Both the position numbers and the translations under genes were made by a program. Positions 18,874 to 27,089 of a DNA stretch of 64,000 nucleotides are shown in pieces. Origin of the DNA: Jiella marina (GTDB lineage Bacteria > Pseudomonadota > Alphaproteobacteria > Rhizobiales > Rhizobiaceae); assembly GCF_024359545.1 (NCBI RefSeq), contig NZ_JAKQZG010000015.1, forward strand, positions 62,001-126,000. Reading direction: 5' to 3'. The notes below the pieces were generated by a model. That model saw only the letters and a list, made by a program, of their open reading frames with translations, made no database searches and was not told the DNA's origin. Positions within the stretch are counted from its first letter, which is position 1; every line of letters begins with the position of its first letter.

Positions 18874-20013
18874 TCAGCGCGCCAACACGCCGGTCAGCGT
18901 CTCCACGATGTAATCCTGCGTCTCTTCGTCGAGATAGGCGTGCATCGGCAGGCTGATCACGTCCTTCGAGATTGCGTCGGAAGCCTTCAATTCGCCTCGC
19001 GAGACAGGGTAGTGCTCATAGGCCGTCTGCCGATGCAGGGGCTTGGGATAATAGATTGCCGTCGGAATGCCGGCATCCTTGAGCTTGGCCGCCACCGCGG
19101 CGCGGTCGGTACCTTCGGGCAGCCGCACCGTGTATTGCGCCCAGGTCGAGACGGCATCCCGCAGCAGGGCCTGCGTCCTCACGACGTGGGAGAGCTTCTG
19201 CGAGTAGCGCGCGGCAATGCGCCCCCGCGCCTCGATTTCCTCGGGGAAAATCGCCAGTTTTTCCAGAAGGATCGCGGCCTGGATCGTGTCCATGCGGCCG
19301 TTGATACCGATCCGGATGTTGTCGTACTTGTCTTCCAGGTTCTGGCCGTGGACACGCAGCGAGGTCATGACCGCGGCGAGCTCCGCGTCGTTGGTCTGGA
19401 CGGCGCCGCCGTCACCGTAGCAGCCGAGAGGCTTGGCCGGAAAGAAACTCGTCGAGACGACGTCTGCCCAACGGCTTGCCATGGCCCCGTCGATCGTACC
19501 GCCATATCCCTGAGCGGCGTCGGCGATGAGCTTCAGCCCATGCTTGTCAGCGATCCGACGCAGGGCGGGATAGTCAGCCGGCTGGCCGAAAAGGCAGACG
19601 CCGATGATGGCGCGCGGATTGAGCCGGCCCTCGGCCTTTACCTCGGCGATGGCCGCTTCGAGGCTGTCGAGGTCCATGTTGAACGTGGTTTCGTCGACGT
19701 CGACGAAATAAGGGGTCGCGCCGAGCAATGCGACGGTCTCGGCGGTCGCTGCGAAGGTGAAGCTCGGGCAGAAGACGGCGTCGCCTTCCTTGATGCCCCA
19801 TGCCATCAGGGGGAGGGTCAGCGCGTCGGTGCCGGAGGCGCAGCTCAGCGTGTGCTGCATGCTGCCGAAGAGTGACAAAGCCGTCTCCAATTCCCGGACT
19901 TCCGGCCCCATGATGAAGGCGCCGTGATCGAGGACGGTGGCGATACGCCGGTCGACCTTCTCGCGGATCCGGTCGCGTTGGGTCTGAAGGTCGATGAAGG
20001 GAATCGGCTGCAT
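18874..20013 (-). CDS. DegT/DnrJ/EryC1-family sugar aminotransferase (WbpE-like)
   Basis: A 379-residue PLP enzyme. The PLP-binding Lys194 is in SFFPAKPLGCYGDGG, the ring-nitrogen Asp165 in IADAAQ, and conserved GTDAL and NGRMDTIQAAILL segments are present. Its motifs closely follow WbpE/WlbC, which place the 3-amino group on UDP-2-acetamido-2-deoxy-3-oxo-glucuronate for surface polysaccharides. The partner genes (dehydrogenase, acetyltransferase) are not in the window. It sits between argC and speB, so its context does not explain it, though the glycan locus at 25.6-31.7 kb could use such a sugar. The exact substrate is inferred. Confidence 0.88.
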   Translation of the reverse strand: MQPIPFIDLQTQRDRIREKVDRRIATVLDHGAFIMGPEVRELETALSLFGSMQHTLSCASGTDALTLPLMAWGIKEGDAVFCPSFTFAATAETVALLGATPYFVDVDETTFNMDLDSLEAAIAEVKAEGRLNPRAIIGVCLFGQPADYPALRRIADKHGLKLIADAAQGYGGTIDGAMASRWADVVSTSFFPAKPLGCYGDGGAVQTNDAELAAVMTSLRVHGQNLEDKYDNIRIGINGRMDTIQAAILLEKLAIFPEEIEARGRIAARYSQKLSHVVRTQALLRDAVSTWAQYTVRLPEGTDRAAVAAKLKDAGIPTAIYYPKPLHRQTAYEHYPVSRGELKASDAISKDVISLPMHAYLDEETQDYIVETLTGVLAR

Positions 20014-20146
20014 GGCTTTTTCAGGTCTGTCGGATTGATCGTGATTCGCTGGTGCACTGGCAGGTGGGCGAAATCATGCCGCGGTGCCAGTCAAGATTCG
20101 TGACAGGGGCTCACACAGAGGCATTGCCTGGCGTCAGGAACCACCG

Positions 20147-21115
20147 TTAGCCTTGGCCCGCCTTCTTCTCCGCCAGAATGCCGATAAGATACATTGCGAC
20201 GCTCGATCCGGCGATGGCGGTGATGTCGGCGTGGTCGTAGGCGGGTGCGACCTCGACCACGTCGGCGCCGACGAGCTGCAGATTCTTCAGGTGACGCAGG
20301 ACGGCAAGCATCTTGGCGCTCGACGGGCCGCCCGCGACGGGCGTTCCGGTCCCCGGCGCGAAGGCGGGATCGAGGCAGTCGATGTCGAAGGTGAGGTAAA
20401 CATTGGTCCCACCGGTGCGCTCGTAGATCGCCGCTGCGATTTCGGCGCTGGTCATGTCCTCCAGATCGGCGCCACCCAGCATCGCGATGTCGCAGGTCTC
20501 CGGCGCATGGGTGCGGATCCCGACCTGGATCGATGTCGCGGGATCGATCAGGCCGGTCTCGACCGCCGCCTTGACGAAGGAGCCGTGATCGACGCGGAGG
20601 CCGCCATCTTCGCGGGAGGCCACCGGCCAAGTGTCCTGATGGGCGTCGAACTGGACGAGCGAGACTCGCCCGTGGCGTTCGACATGAGCCTGGAGGAGCG
20701 GATAGGTGATCGAGTGATCGCCGCCGAGGGTCAGGAGAAAGCCCGTGTCGGCGAGCAGGCGAGCCGCTTCCTTCCGGATCGCCTCATGCGCCGTTTCCGG
20801 CAGGCGATAGTCGAGAAGGCAATCCCCGTAGTCGACCACGGCCAGCGCCTCGAAGAAATCGCGCTCGAACGGATATTGCGGGTCGTTGTCGAAGATCGCC
20901 GAGGCGCGACGCAGCGCCTGCGGGCCGAATCGCGCACCGGGCCGGTTTGAGACCGCGCTGTCGAACGGAACGCCCCAGACGGTCACGTCCGAGCCGGACA
21001 CATCCTTGGTGAAGCGTCGCCGCATGAAGGAGAGGGCGCCGGCATAGGTCGGATCGCTCGCGGCCCCGAGGACCTGCGGGGCGGTGAAGGCGTTGTCGAT
21101 GGAATTTCCGGCCAT
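20147..21115 (-). CDS. speB: Agmatinase (ureohydrolase family)
   Basis: A 322-residue ureohydrolase: agmatine to putrescine and urea. The two-manganese site motifs are visible: GGDHS, DAHQD and DIDCLDPAFAPGTGTP. The frame extends 34 codons upstream, but ATG 21115 has a GGAG 5 nt before it and gives the family length. Other ureohydrolases (guanidinobutyrase, proclavaminate amidinohydrolase) share these motifs, so the substrate is likely but not proven. Confidence 0.9.
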   Translation of the reverse strand: MAGNSIDNAFTAPQVLGAASDPTYAGALSFMRRRFTKDVSGSDVTVWGVPFDSAVSNRPGARFGPQALRRASAIFDNDPQYPFERDFFEALAVVDYGDCLLDYRLPETAHEAIRKEAARLLADTGFLLTLGGDHSITYPLLQAHVERHGRVSLVQFDAHQDTWPVASREDGGLRVDHGSFVKAAVETGLIDPATSIQVGIRTHAPETCDIAMLGGADLEDMTSAEIAAAIYERTGGTNVYLTFDIDCLDPAFAPGTGTPVAGGPSSAKMLAVLRHLKNLQLVGADVVEVAPAYDHADITAIAGSSVAMYLIGILAEKKAGQG

Positions 21116-21244
21116 GAGCGCTCCGCTTGGAAGAGTGTCGCGTATTGCCGGAAGCGATAGCGCTCGACTGCGCAAATTGAAGGGTCCGAATTCTCCTGGC
21201 CGCGATCGGTTCGCCATGTCTGAGGCGTAAAGGGCTCGCTCGCC

Positions 21245-22090
21245 TCAGCTTCCCAGATGCCGTCTCGCCGTATAGAGCGCGATCGCGGCGGCGTTCGAGA
21301 CGTTCAGAGAGCGAATCGCGCCCGGCATCGAGAGCCGGGCGAGTGCCGAGACCGTCTCTCGGGTCTTCTGGCGCAGGCCCTTTCCTTCGGCACCGAGAAC
21401 GATGGCAATCCGCTGTTCGGCGAGTATTGCCTCGAAACCGGCTTCTCCGTCCGAATCGAGGCCGACCGTCTGGAAACCGCGTTCCGCCAACTCCTCGATC
21501 GCTTCCGCCAGATTGCGGACTTCGATCTGGCGCACATGCTCCAGCGCGCCGGATGCCGCCTTGGCAAGGACGCCGCTCTCCTGGGGCGAATGCCGCGTGG
21601 TGCTGATCACGGCATCGGCGGCAAAAGCGGTCGCCGAGCGCAGGATCGCGCCGACATTGTGCGGGTCGGTGATCTGATCGAGGACAAGGACGAGCCTTGC
21701 GTCCTGAAGTTCACGCAAATCCATCGCCGGCAATGGATCGGCTTCGAGCGCCACGCCCTGATGGACGGCTTCCGAGCCCAGTTCTTCCGCGAGTTGCCGC
21801 GGCTCGACCATCTCCACCGGGCAGGGGATGTCGGATTCAGCGGTGTCGAGACGACCCAGCGCATTACGTGTTGCAAGAAGGCGATGAAGCTTCCGATTCG
21901 GGTTCTTCAGCGCCTCGGAAACGGTGTGGAGGCCATAGAGCCAGATCCGGCCCGGTTTCGGCGGCCTGCCGGCGGTCTTCTTCGGTGAGGCCTTGGGCTG
22001 CGCCGCGCCGCTCGCGCGCTTGGCGTCGCGATGGGCGCGACGCAGCCGGGCATAATGGGCGTCTTTGGGCGTTCCGGTGTCGTCGGTCAT
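21245..22090 (-). CDS. rlmB: 23S rRNA (guanosine-2'-O-)-methyltransferase RlmB
   Basis: A 281-residue SPOUT methyltransferase with a basic N-terminal tail (residues 1-45), an L30e-like substrate-binding domain from WLYGLHTVSEALKN, and the knotted catalytic domain. Motif 1 is QITDPHNVGAILRSA, motif 2 IVLGAEGKGLR, motif 3 LSMPGAIRSLNVSNAAAIALY-like. It methylates G2251 (E. coli numbering) in the peptidyl-transferase P loop. Its position head-to-head with tRNA-Tyr is typical for Rhizobiales. Confidence 0.95.
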   Translation of the reverse strand: MTDDTGTPKDAHYARLRRAHRDAKRASGAAQPKASPKKTAGRPPKPGRIWLYGLHTVSEALKNPNRKLHRLLATRNALGRLDTAESDIPCPVEMVEPRQLAEELGSEAVHQGVALEADPLPAMDLRELQDARLVLVLDQITDPHNVGAILRSATAFAADAVISTTRHSPQESGVLAKAASGALEHVRQIEVRNLAEAIEELAERGFQTVGLDSDGEAGFEAILAEQRIAIVLGAEGKGLRQKTRETVSALARLSMPGAIRSLNVSNAAAIALYTARRHLGS

Positions 22091-22283
22091 GCCATTCGCT
22101 TAGCGAAGCCCGATCGGCAGGGGAAGAGCGAAACGGGCGGTGATTTTGATGACGATGACTGCCAAGACGGCGTTGACAGATGGCCTTTCGCCTTTCATAA
22201 GGCCGCTCGGACACGCTGGAGGGCCGCAAGGTCGAGCCGGACGTTGCGATTGAAGGGAACGGTTCGCCGTTTTCGTGGTGATC

Positions 22284-22368
22284 GGAGGGGTGTCCGAGTG
22301 GTTAAAGGAGACGGACTGTAAATCCGTTGGCTAAGCCTACGCTGGTTCGAATCCAGCCCCCTCCACCA
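22284..22368 (+). tRNA. tRNA-Tyr (GTA)
   Basis: An 85-nt tRNA with acceptor stem GGAGGGG/CCCCTCC, a long variable arm, anticodon GTA in CTGTAAA, the TTCGAATCC T loop and an encoded CCA end. A D arm with GTGGTTAAAGGAG is present. Length and long variable arm fit tyrosine. Confidence 0.97.
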
Positions 22369-22393
22369 TCGCATCGAAATCGGCTATAAGGAT

Positions 22394-22416
22394 CCAGCCG
22401 AGTGCCGCGTGCGGGT
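22394..22416 (+). repeat. 23-bp direct repeat, left copy (overlaps tRNA-Gly 5' end)
   Basis: Copy 1 of a 23-bp repeat; the other copy is at 24030-24052 with one mismatch (G22404 versus A24040). The last six bases (GCGGGT) are the start of tRNA-Gly. Together the copies frame the AT-rich micro-island. Confidence 0.8.
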
Positions 22417-22484
22417 ATAGCTCAATGGTAGAGCAGCAGCCTTCCAAGCTGAATACGCGGGTTCGATTCCCGCTACCCGCTCCA
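22411..22484 (+). tRNA. tRNA-Gly (TCC)
   Basis: A 74-nt tRNA with acceptor stem GCGGGTA/TACCCGC, D arm GCTCAATGGTAGAGC, anticodon TCC in CTTCCAA, T loop GTTCGATTC and an encoded CCA end. It follows tRNA-Tyr by 42 nt and is probably processed from the same transcript. Confidence 0.97.
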
Positions 22485-22607
22485 TTCACTTCGATAAAAG
22501 CGTTTGTCGCTGTATCGTTTAGATCTTACCCGCACACCTTGTCAGTTCGGCTCCTGCAAGCCTTCTTGGCAACGCAGTGGTTTGGCTAACCTTAATTCGG
22601 TATTCCG

Positions 22608-22628
22608 CCTGAGGGTCGCGACCTCAGG
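22608..22628. repeat. 21-nt near-perfect palindrome
   Basis: CCTGAGGGTCGCGACCTCAGG: outer arms CCTGA/TCAGG and inner palindrome GGTCGCGACC, with one unpaired G. It could be an operator or an RNA hairpin. Confidence 0.6.
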
Positions 22629-22645
22629 TTTCCAATGACTGATAA

Positions 22646-22673
22646 GAGCCCTTATGGTGGCCATAAGAAGCTC
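22646..22673. repeat. Strong hairpin: 7-bp plus 4-bp stem
   Basis: Inner arms CTTATGG and CCATAAG around a TGG loop (22651-22667), extended by GAGC/GCTC at 22646-22649 and 22670-22673 with small bulges. It lies in the island leader and is not followed by a T tract, so it looks more like a structured RNA or protein-binding site than a terminator. Confidence 0.6.
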
Positions 22674-22759
22674 AATTGCCATTTACCGCGTCCCTCGCAA
22701 TTCGACTACGAAAGCCACAAAAGAAATAGGCGACCTTCTATGTTGCAGTGTTGCATGAT

Positions 22760-22784
22760 CGTCACACCAGTGGACGTTTTTTTT
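22760..22784 (+). terminator. Weak hairpin followed by T8
   Basis: CGTCAC/GTGGACG can pair over 6 bp with a bulged G and is followed at once by eight T residues (22777-22784). It may end transcription coming from the tRNA genes. Confidence 0.45.
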
Positions 22785-22882
22785 GAGTCTGCCTATTTAT
22801 GTTGAGAGACATGAAGGCGGCGGTCGAACAGCGCTCGCCTAAGTGAAATGCCGAGATACCAACCTAGCCTTCATAGATTTGA

Positions 22883-22888
22883 TATAAT
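22883..22888 (+). promoter_or_regulatory. Consensus -10 box TATAAT before micro-island operon
   Basis: A perfect TATAAT lies 35 nt before the ATG at 22924. No good -35 hexamer is visible 16-18 nt upstream. Such an AT-rich consensus box is unusual in this GC-rich genome and fits imported DNA. Confidence 0.5.
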
Positions 22889-22923
22889 GCCAAATTGGCG
22901 GGTGGGTGTTTGGAGGAAACGTA

Positions 22924-23280
22924 ATGAGTGCAATAGATACTACCGCAAAAGAACGTAGGCAGGAGTACCAACGTAGGTTCAGATATCTGCAAGAACGCGC
23001 TGTGCCACGAGACGTCGCGCGCAGATTGGCTAAGCAACAAATGAGCCGCGAGGTCGCCAGCGGGGCATCCATTGCAGCAAACGCTTTCCTTGCGGGAATG
23101 TCAGGACCGGCCCTTTTTGTTGCTCCGCTGACTCGCCTTGCATCACCTATTGCTGGAAGCTCAGTCGCGGCTGCATGGCGCGGGGCAGGTGAGGCGTTGC
23201 GTCGCACCATGATGGCCATACCGCCTTCGGCGGCGTCACAATTGACAATTGAAAAATTCAATGAGAAAAATCCATCATAG
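22924..23280 (+). CDS. Micro-island gene 1, unknown function
   Basis: A 118-residue protein with no family I recognise. It begins with a charged, Arg-rich helical segment (residues 8-45), has a moderately hydrophobic Ala/Gly/Pro centre (46-80, containing AFLAGMSGPALFVAPLT) and ends polar. ATG 22924 has a GGAGG 7 nt upstream, so the start is well supported. The codon use is less GC-biased than in the surrounding housekeeping genes. Its 3' end overlaps the next gene, suggesting a coupled three-gene operon. Confidence 0.65.
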   Translation: MSAIDTTAKERRQEYQRRFRYLQERAVPRDVARRLAKQQMSREVASGASIAANAFLAGMSGPALFVAPLTRLASPIAGSSVAAAWRGAGEALRRTMMAIPPSAASQLTIEKFNEKNPS

Positions 23281-23509
23281 TGACGAACTTCCCCCAGTTG
23301 ATAAACAGGATCGCGGTTCGGTGACTACTACGGGGAACCGCGACGCTGGTGGCAACAACGGCAGTGATATTCAATTGGATAAGGCAGTTCTCGCAAAAAT
23401 ATTTGCTGACTACGAAATTGAATCGGCGACCTTGTTTGAGAGTGTTGCGGGAAGATACCTCGATGCGACGACGGTCTCTGAGATTATCGCAGTATCGAGG
23501 AGCAGTTGA
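23249..23509 (+). CDS. Micro-island gene 2, unknown function
   Basis: An 86-residue protein of unknown family: a polar, Gly/Asn-rich first half and an amphipathic second half (LDKAVLAKIFADYEIESATL). The frame can start at ATG 23249 or at ATG 23261; both lie inside the end of gene 1, and neither has a strong ribosome site, so translation may depend on reading of gene 1. Its stop overlaps the TTG start of gene 3. It could be a small soluble partner of the membrane protein that follows. Confidence 0.5.
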   Translation: MKNSMRKIHHSDELPPVDKQDRGSVTTTGNRDAGGNNGSDIQLDKAVLAKIFADYEIESATLFESVAGRYLDATTVSEIIAVSRSS

Positions 23510-23889
23510 GTAGTGGTAATTCGGCTGTTGAAGTTATTAAATCCGGTCTCAAAGTAACAAGTTCTCCTATACCCTCTGCCGAACAATTAAGAGCCTATGA
23601 GGAGATTTCAACTGGTATGGCTAGCGAAATTGTCGGCATGGCACAAGTAGAGCAAAGTTCTTATATCTTTGGGAGGGATGATAAGAGGCGTCGCGATGAT
23701 CGCTATAGACTTGCAGGTCTATTTTGTGGGCTTATAGCGTTCGCAGCAATGCTCTTCTTGGTTGCGTTTCTAGCCAGGCTTGGCAGCGATAGCGTAGCTT
23801 TGGCTGTATGTGGTTTTGGTATCGCCACGATTGTCAGTAGTTTTATCGTAGGCAATAAACTTAAAAATAATAAAAGCATCGAGAATTAA
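23506..23889 (+). CDS. DUF2335-type small membrane protein
   Basis: A 127-residue protein whose second half matches the DUF2335 pattern: the EISTGMASEIVGMAQVEQ helix, a charged linker (GRDDKRRRDDRYR) and two membrane segments (about 70-90 and 95-117, LFCGLIAFAAMLFLVAFLA and ALAVCGFGIATIVSSFIVG). The start is TTG at 23506, inside the previous stop (TTGA), with GAGGAG about 3-8 nt upstream. DUF2335 proteins occur on phages and islands; their role is unknown. The overlap with gene 2 implies co-expression. Confidence 0.68.
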   Translation: MSSGNSAVEVIKSGLKVTSSPIPSAEQLRAYEEISTGMASEIVGMAQVEQSSYIFGRDDKRRRDDRYRLAGLFCGLIAFAAMLFLVAFLARLGSDSVALAVCGFGIATIVSSFIVGNKLKNNKSIEN

Positions 23890-24029
23890 TTCCCATACTT
23901 AGGGACGTTATGACTGCTCAATTCAAACACGGTGCCATTAACCCGAGAAAAATGAGTAGCCGACGTTCGTGATGCCTCATTTACGGCGCGCCCGCTCGCA
24001 CATGCCGGGCAGGGTACTAATCTAATATA

Positions 24030-24052
24030 CCAGCCGAGTACCGCGTGCGGGT
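24030..24052 (+). repeat. 23-bp direct repeat, right copy
   Basis: Copy 2 of the repeat at 22394-22416 (22 of 23 identical). What follows does not fold into a tRNA, so only the 5' flank and first six bases of tRNA-Gly are duplicated. It marks the right edge of the AT-rich insert before the tuf promoter region. Confidence 0.8.
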
Positions 24053-24188
24053 TACGTCAGCTTGGGTCTCAGTGAGCTTCTGGTTGCAAGGGTGCGTGGG
24101 ATGCGAGCTTCTTGGGTCGGTTGCGTCACGTTTCAACCAATGTCCCTGGCGATGTTGCGCTTTGCCGAGCGATCAATTCAAAGCGGGC

Positions 24189-24217
24189 TTGCTTCTCTGT
24201 CCCCAAGCTTCTATGTC
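24189..24217 (+). promoter_or_regulatory. Promoter candidate for tuf copy 1
   Basis: TTGCTT at 24189-24194 and TATGTC at 24212-24217 are separated by 17 nt, in the space directly upstream of tuf. The -10 is only a partial match. tuf starts 37 nt after it. Confidence 0.5.
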
Positions 24218-24254
24218 GCGCGCACCGTAATTCTTCCGAAAATGGGGGCTGGCG

Positions 24255-25430
<1,176 letters not shown>

Positions 25431-25486
25431 GTGACGCGTCAGGGCCAGCAAGCCGGCCTCGGCGATACGATACGACATGCATTTGA

Positions 25487-25511
25487 ACGGGCGCCGAAGG
25501 CGCCCGTTTTT
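25487..25511 (+). terminator. Intrinsic terminator after tuf copy 1
   Basis: A perfect 9-bp stem (ACGGGCGCC/GGCGCCCGT) with a GAA loop is followed by five T residues, 57 nt after the tuf stop. Confidence 0.9.
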
Positions 25512-25641
25512 GCGAGGGCGTGCCTGGGAGTCGGATGGGTGACTTCCTACAGGCCCTCAGCGGCGGGGTGAAATAGGTCGGCAGGTCTCAAGAATATTCT
25601 CGAGCGCCGAGAAAGGCCCATGGGACCCGGATCAGTCCGTT

Positions 25642-26382
25642 TCAGGCTTCCGCCTTGCGGACGAGCGCCTGACCCGTCGGGAGTTCGATGATGCCGGCCT
25701 TGTCCGCAAAGAACTCGTCGAACGCCTTGCGTGCGCCGGGACATTTTCGCGAGCCATAATCGTCCGACACGACCATTCCTCCAGGCACGACGAGCGGCCA
25801 GAAGAATTCGAGAGAGTCCCGTGTGGGTGCGTGCAGGTCCACGTCGATATGGACGAGCGCGAAGGAGCCCCCTGCCACGGCCGTCAGCGTCTGCGGGATC
25901 CAGCCCACATGAAAGCTCACGTTGGAAAAGCCCGACAGGTTTTCGCGTGCGACTGCCTCCTCCGTGGATAGGTCGCCTTCGGTCCAGCGCACACTTCCAT
26001 CTGCGAGGCGGTCGTCTTCGGTTGGTTCGGGAAGGCCTTCGAAAGCGTCGAAGAGATGGTAGGTCCTCTCGGCTTCATCCGCCGTCAGCATGAAATATGT
26101 CGACCGTCCGCGCCTGACGCCGCATTCGGCAACGTCGCCTTTCACCTGGGCAAGCGACCTGATCACGCTTTGCAAAACGAAGCAGCGTGGATCGGCGATA
26201 CCGGGAATGCCGGTTGCGCCGGTCCACGCCTTCTCGAAAAACGGTTGCTCCTTCCAGACCATATGGTCGGAATAGATGTAGTAACCCGCTTCCCGCGCTG
26301 CGCGTCTGGCGAGGCGGCGTCGCAGGTTGCGCTTTTCTTCGGTCGACGCAAAAATCATCCCGATCGCCTCGGAAACCTTCAT
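25642..26382 (-). CDS. TylF/MycF-family O-methyltransferase
   Basis: A 246-residue SAM-dependent methyltransferase of the TylF/MycF (macrocin O-methyltransferase) family: AECGVRRGRSTYFM as SAM motif I, the acidic FDAFEGLPEP segment, and the metal-site region HIDVDLHAPTRDSLEFF with DDYG. Family members methylate sugar hydroxyls in antibiotics and in surface glycans. Its ATG overlaps the stop of the upstream glycan gene by 4 nt, making it the last gene of a five-gene minus-strand operon; it probably methylates the glycan made there. Confidence 0.88.
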   Translation of the reverse strand: MKVSEAIGMIFASTEEKRNLRRRLARRAAREAGYYIYSDHMVWKEQPFFEKAWTGATGIPGIADPRCFVLQSVIRSLAQVKGDVAECGVRRGRSTYFMLTADEAERTYHLFDAFEGLPEPTEDDRLADGSVRWTEGDLSTEEAVARENLSGFSNVSFHVGWIPQTLTAVAGGSFALVHIDVDLHAPTRDSLEFFWPLVVPGGMVVSDDYGSRKCPGARKAFDEFFADKAGIIELPTGQALVRKAEA

Positions 26383-27089
26383 GGCGTCTTGTCATCCTTC
26401 TCGTCGGCTGGCGGAGCGGAGTGCCAATCTCTGTGCGCAGGCGCATAGAGCGTCAATCCGGTTCGTTGAGCAAGGGCAGGCTCGCTGGTAACGACCTGAC
26501 CGTGGCGTCTTGCGATGGCGGAAAGGGCTGCCTCGTCCTGAGGGACATGCCGTCGCTTCCGCTTCTGTTCGTTGTAGGCATGACCATCGGACGAAAGCGA
26601 CATGCCGGCCACGATGATTTGCGGGATCCCCACGGCAATGGCATAGCAGATCATGGTGATGCCGTTCGAGGGCCGGTCGTCACTTCCAAGCTCGGCGAAC
26701 AGGGACCCCGCGATCGACTCGATCAGCAAATCCCGCTCCCGGTGGCGGATTTCAAACTCCTGAAACGGAACGAACGGGACCAGTCGCTTCATCCGCATGG
26801 TCCATGAGCCGCCTCGGCGCATGCGCAGGGTCGTCCGGATGTTCAACCCTGCGATCTGCTCCGGTTTGGTCTTTTGCAGAAGGAATGTCAGGTCTGAATC
26901 GGGCAAACCCTGCTTGGCCGCTGAGTGCCCGGCATATTTGATGTGAATATGCGCTGCGTTTTCTGGCAGCTCAGTCGGGATTGTCGGCTCCGGCGCGGAG
27001 GCCAGCAGAAACCAGGGCCGATCGGTCAATCCCCTGGCCGAGAGCCAGCGCCTCTGTTGACCGATGAGGCGGTCGAGTTTGCTGCTCAT
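26379..27089 (-). CDS. Sialyltransferase-fold-like glycosyltransferase (paralogue A)
   Basis: A 236-residue protein. The N-terminal FLLASAPEPT resembles the nucleotide-sugar loop seen in GT29/GT42-type sialyltransferases, and the NGITMICYAIAVGIPQIIVAGMSL stretch resembles their donor-site helix and strand. A His follows in DGHAYNE with a basic KRKRRH. It is clearly paralogous to the protein at 28075-28746. The frame runs further upstream, but ATG 27089 overlaps the ELM1 gene stop by 4 nt and is preferred. The transferase activity is inferred; the donor sugar is unknown. Confidence 0.6.
   Translation of the reverse strand: MSSKLDRLIGQQRRWLSARGLTDRPWFLLASAPEPTIPTELPENAAHIHIKYAGHSAAKQGLPDSDLTFLLQKTKPEQIAGLNIRTTLRMRRGGSWTMRMKRLVPFVPFQEFEIRHRERDLLIESIAGSLFAELGSDDRPSNGITMICYAIAVGIPQIIVAGMSLSSDGHAYNEQKRKRRHVPQDEAALSAIARRHGQVVTSEPALAQRTGLTLYAPAHRDWHSAPPADEKDDKTP

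Larger units (their letters stand above)
22485..22923 (+). other. Left intergenic region of the tRNA-Gly micro-island
   Basis: This 439-nt AT-richer stretch has no convincing gene longer than 12 codons (a small ATG frame at 22811-22846 has a GAGAGA before it). It contains two strong dyads (22608-22628 and 22646-22673), a T8 tract with a small hairpin (22760-22784) and a perfect TATAAT at 22883-22888 leading into the first island gene. Confidence 0.65.

Noticed and set aside
22484-24029. Integrase-driven tRNA island
   Set aside because: No integrase or recombinase is present, and the duplicated sequence is the 5', not the 3', end of the tRNA; the repeat is reported without assigning this mechanism.
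24053-24130. Second tRNA or tRNA remnant after the right direct repeat
   Set aside because: Only the first six bases match tRNA-Gly; no anticodon arm or T loop can be drawn.
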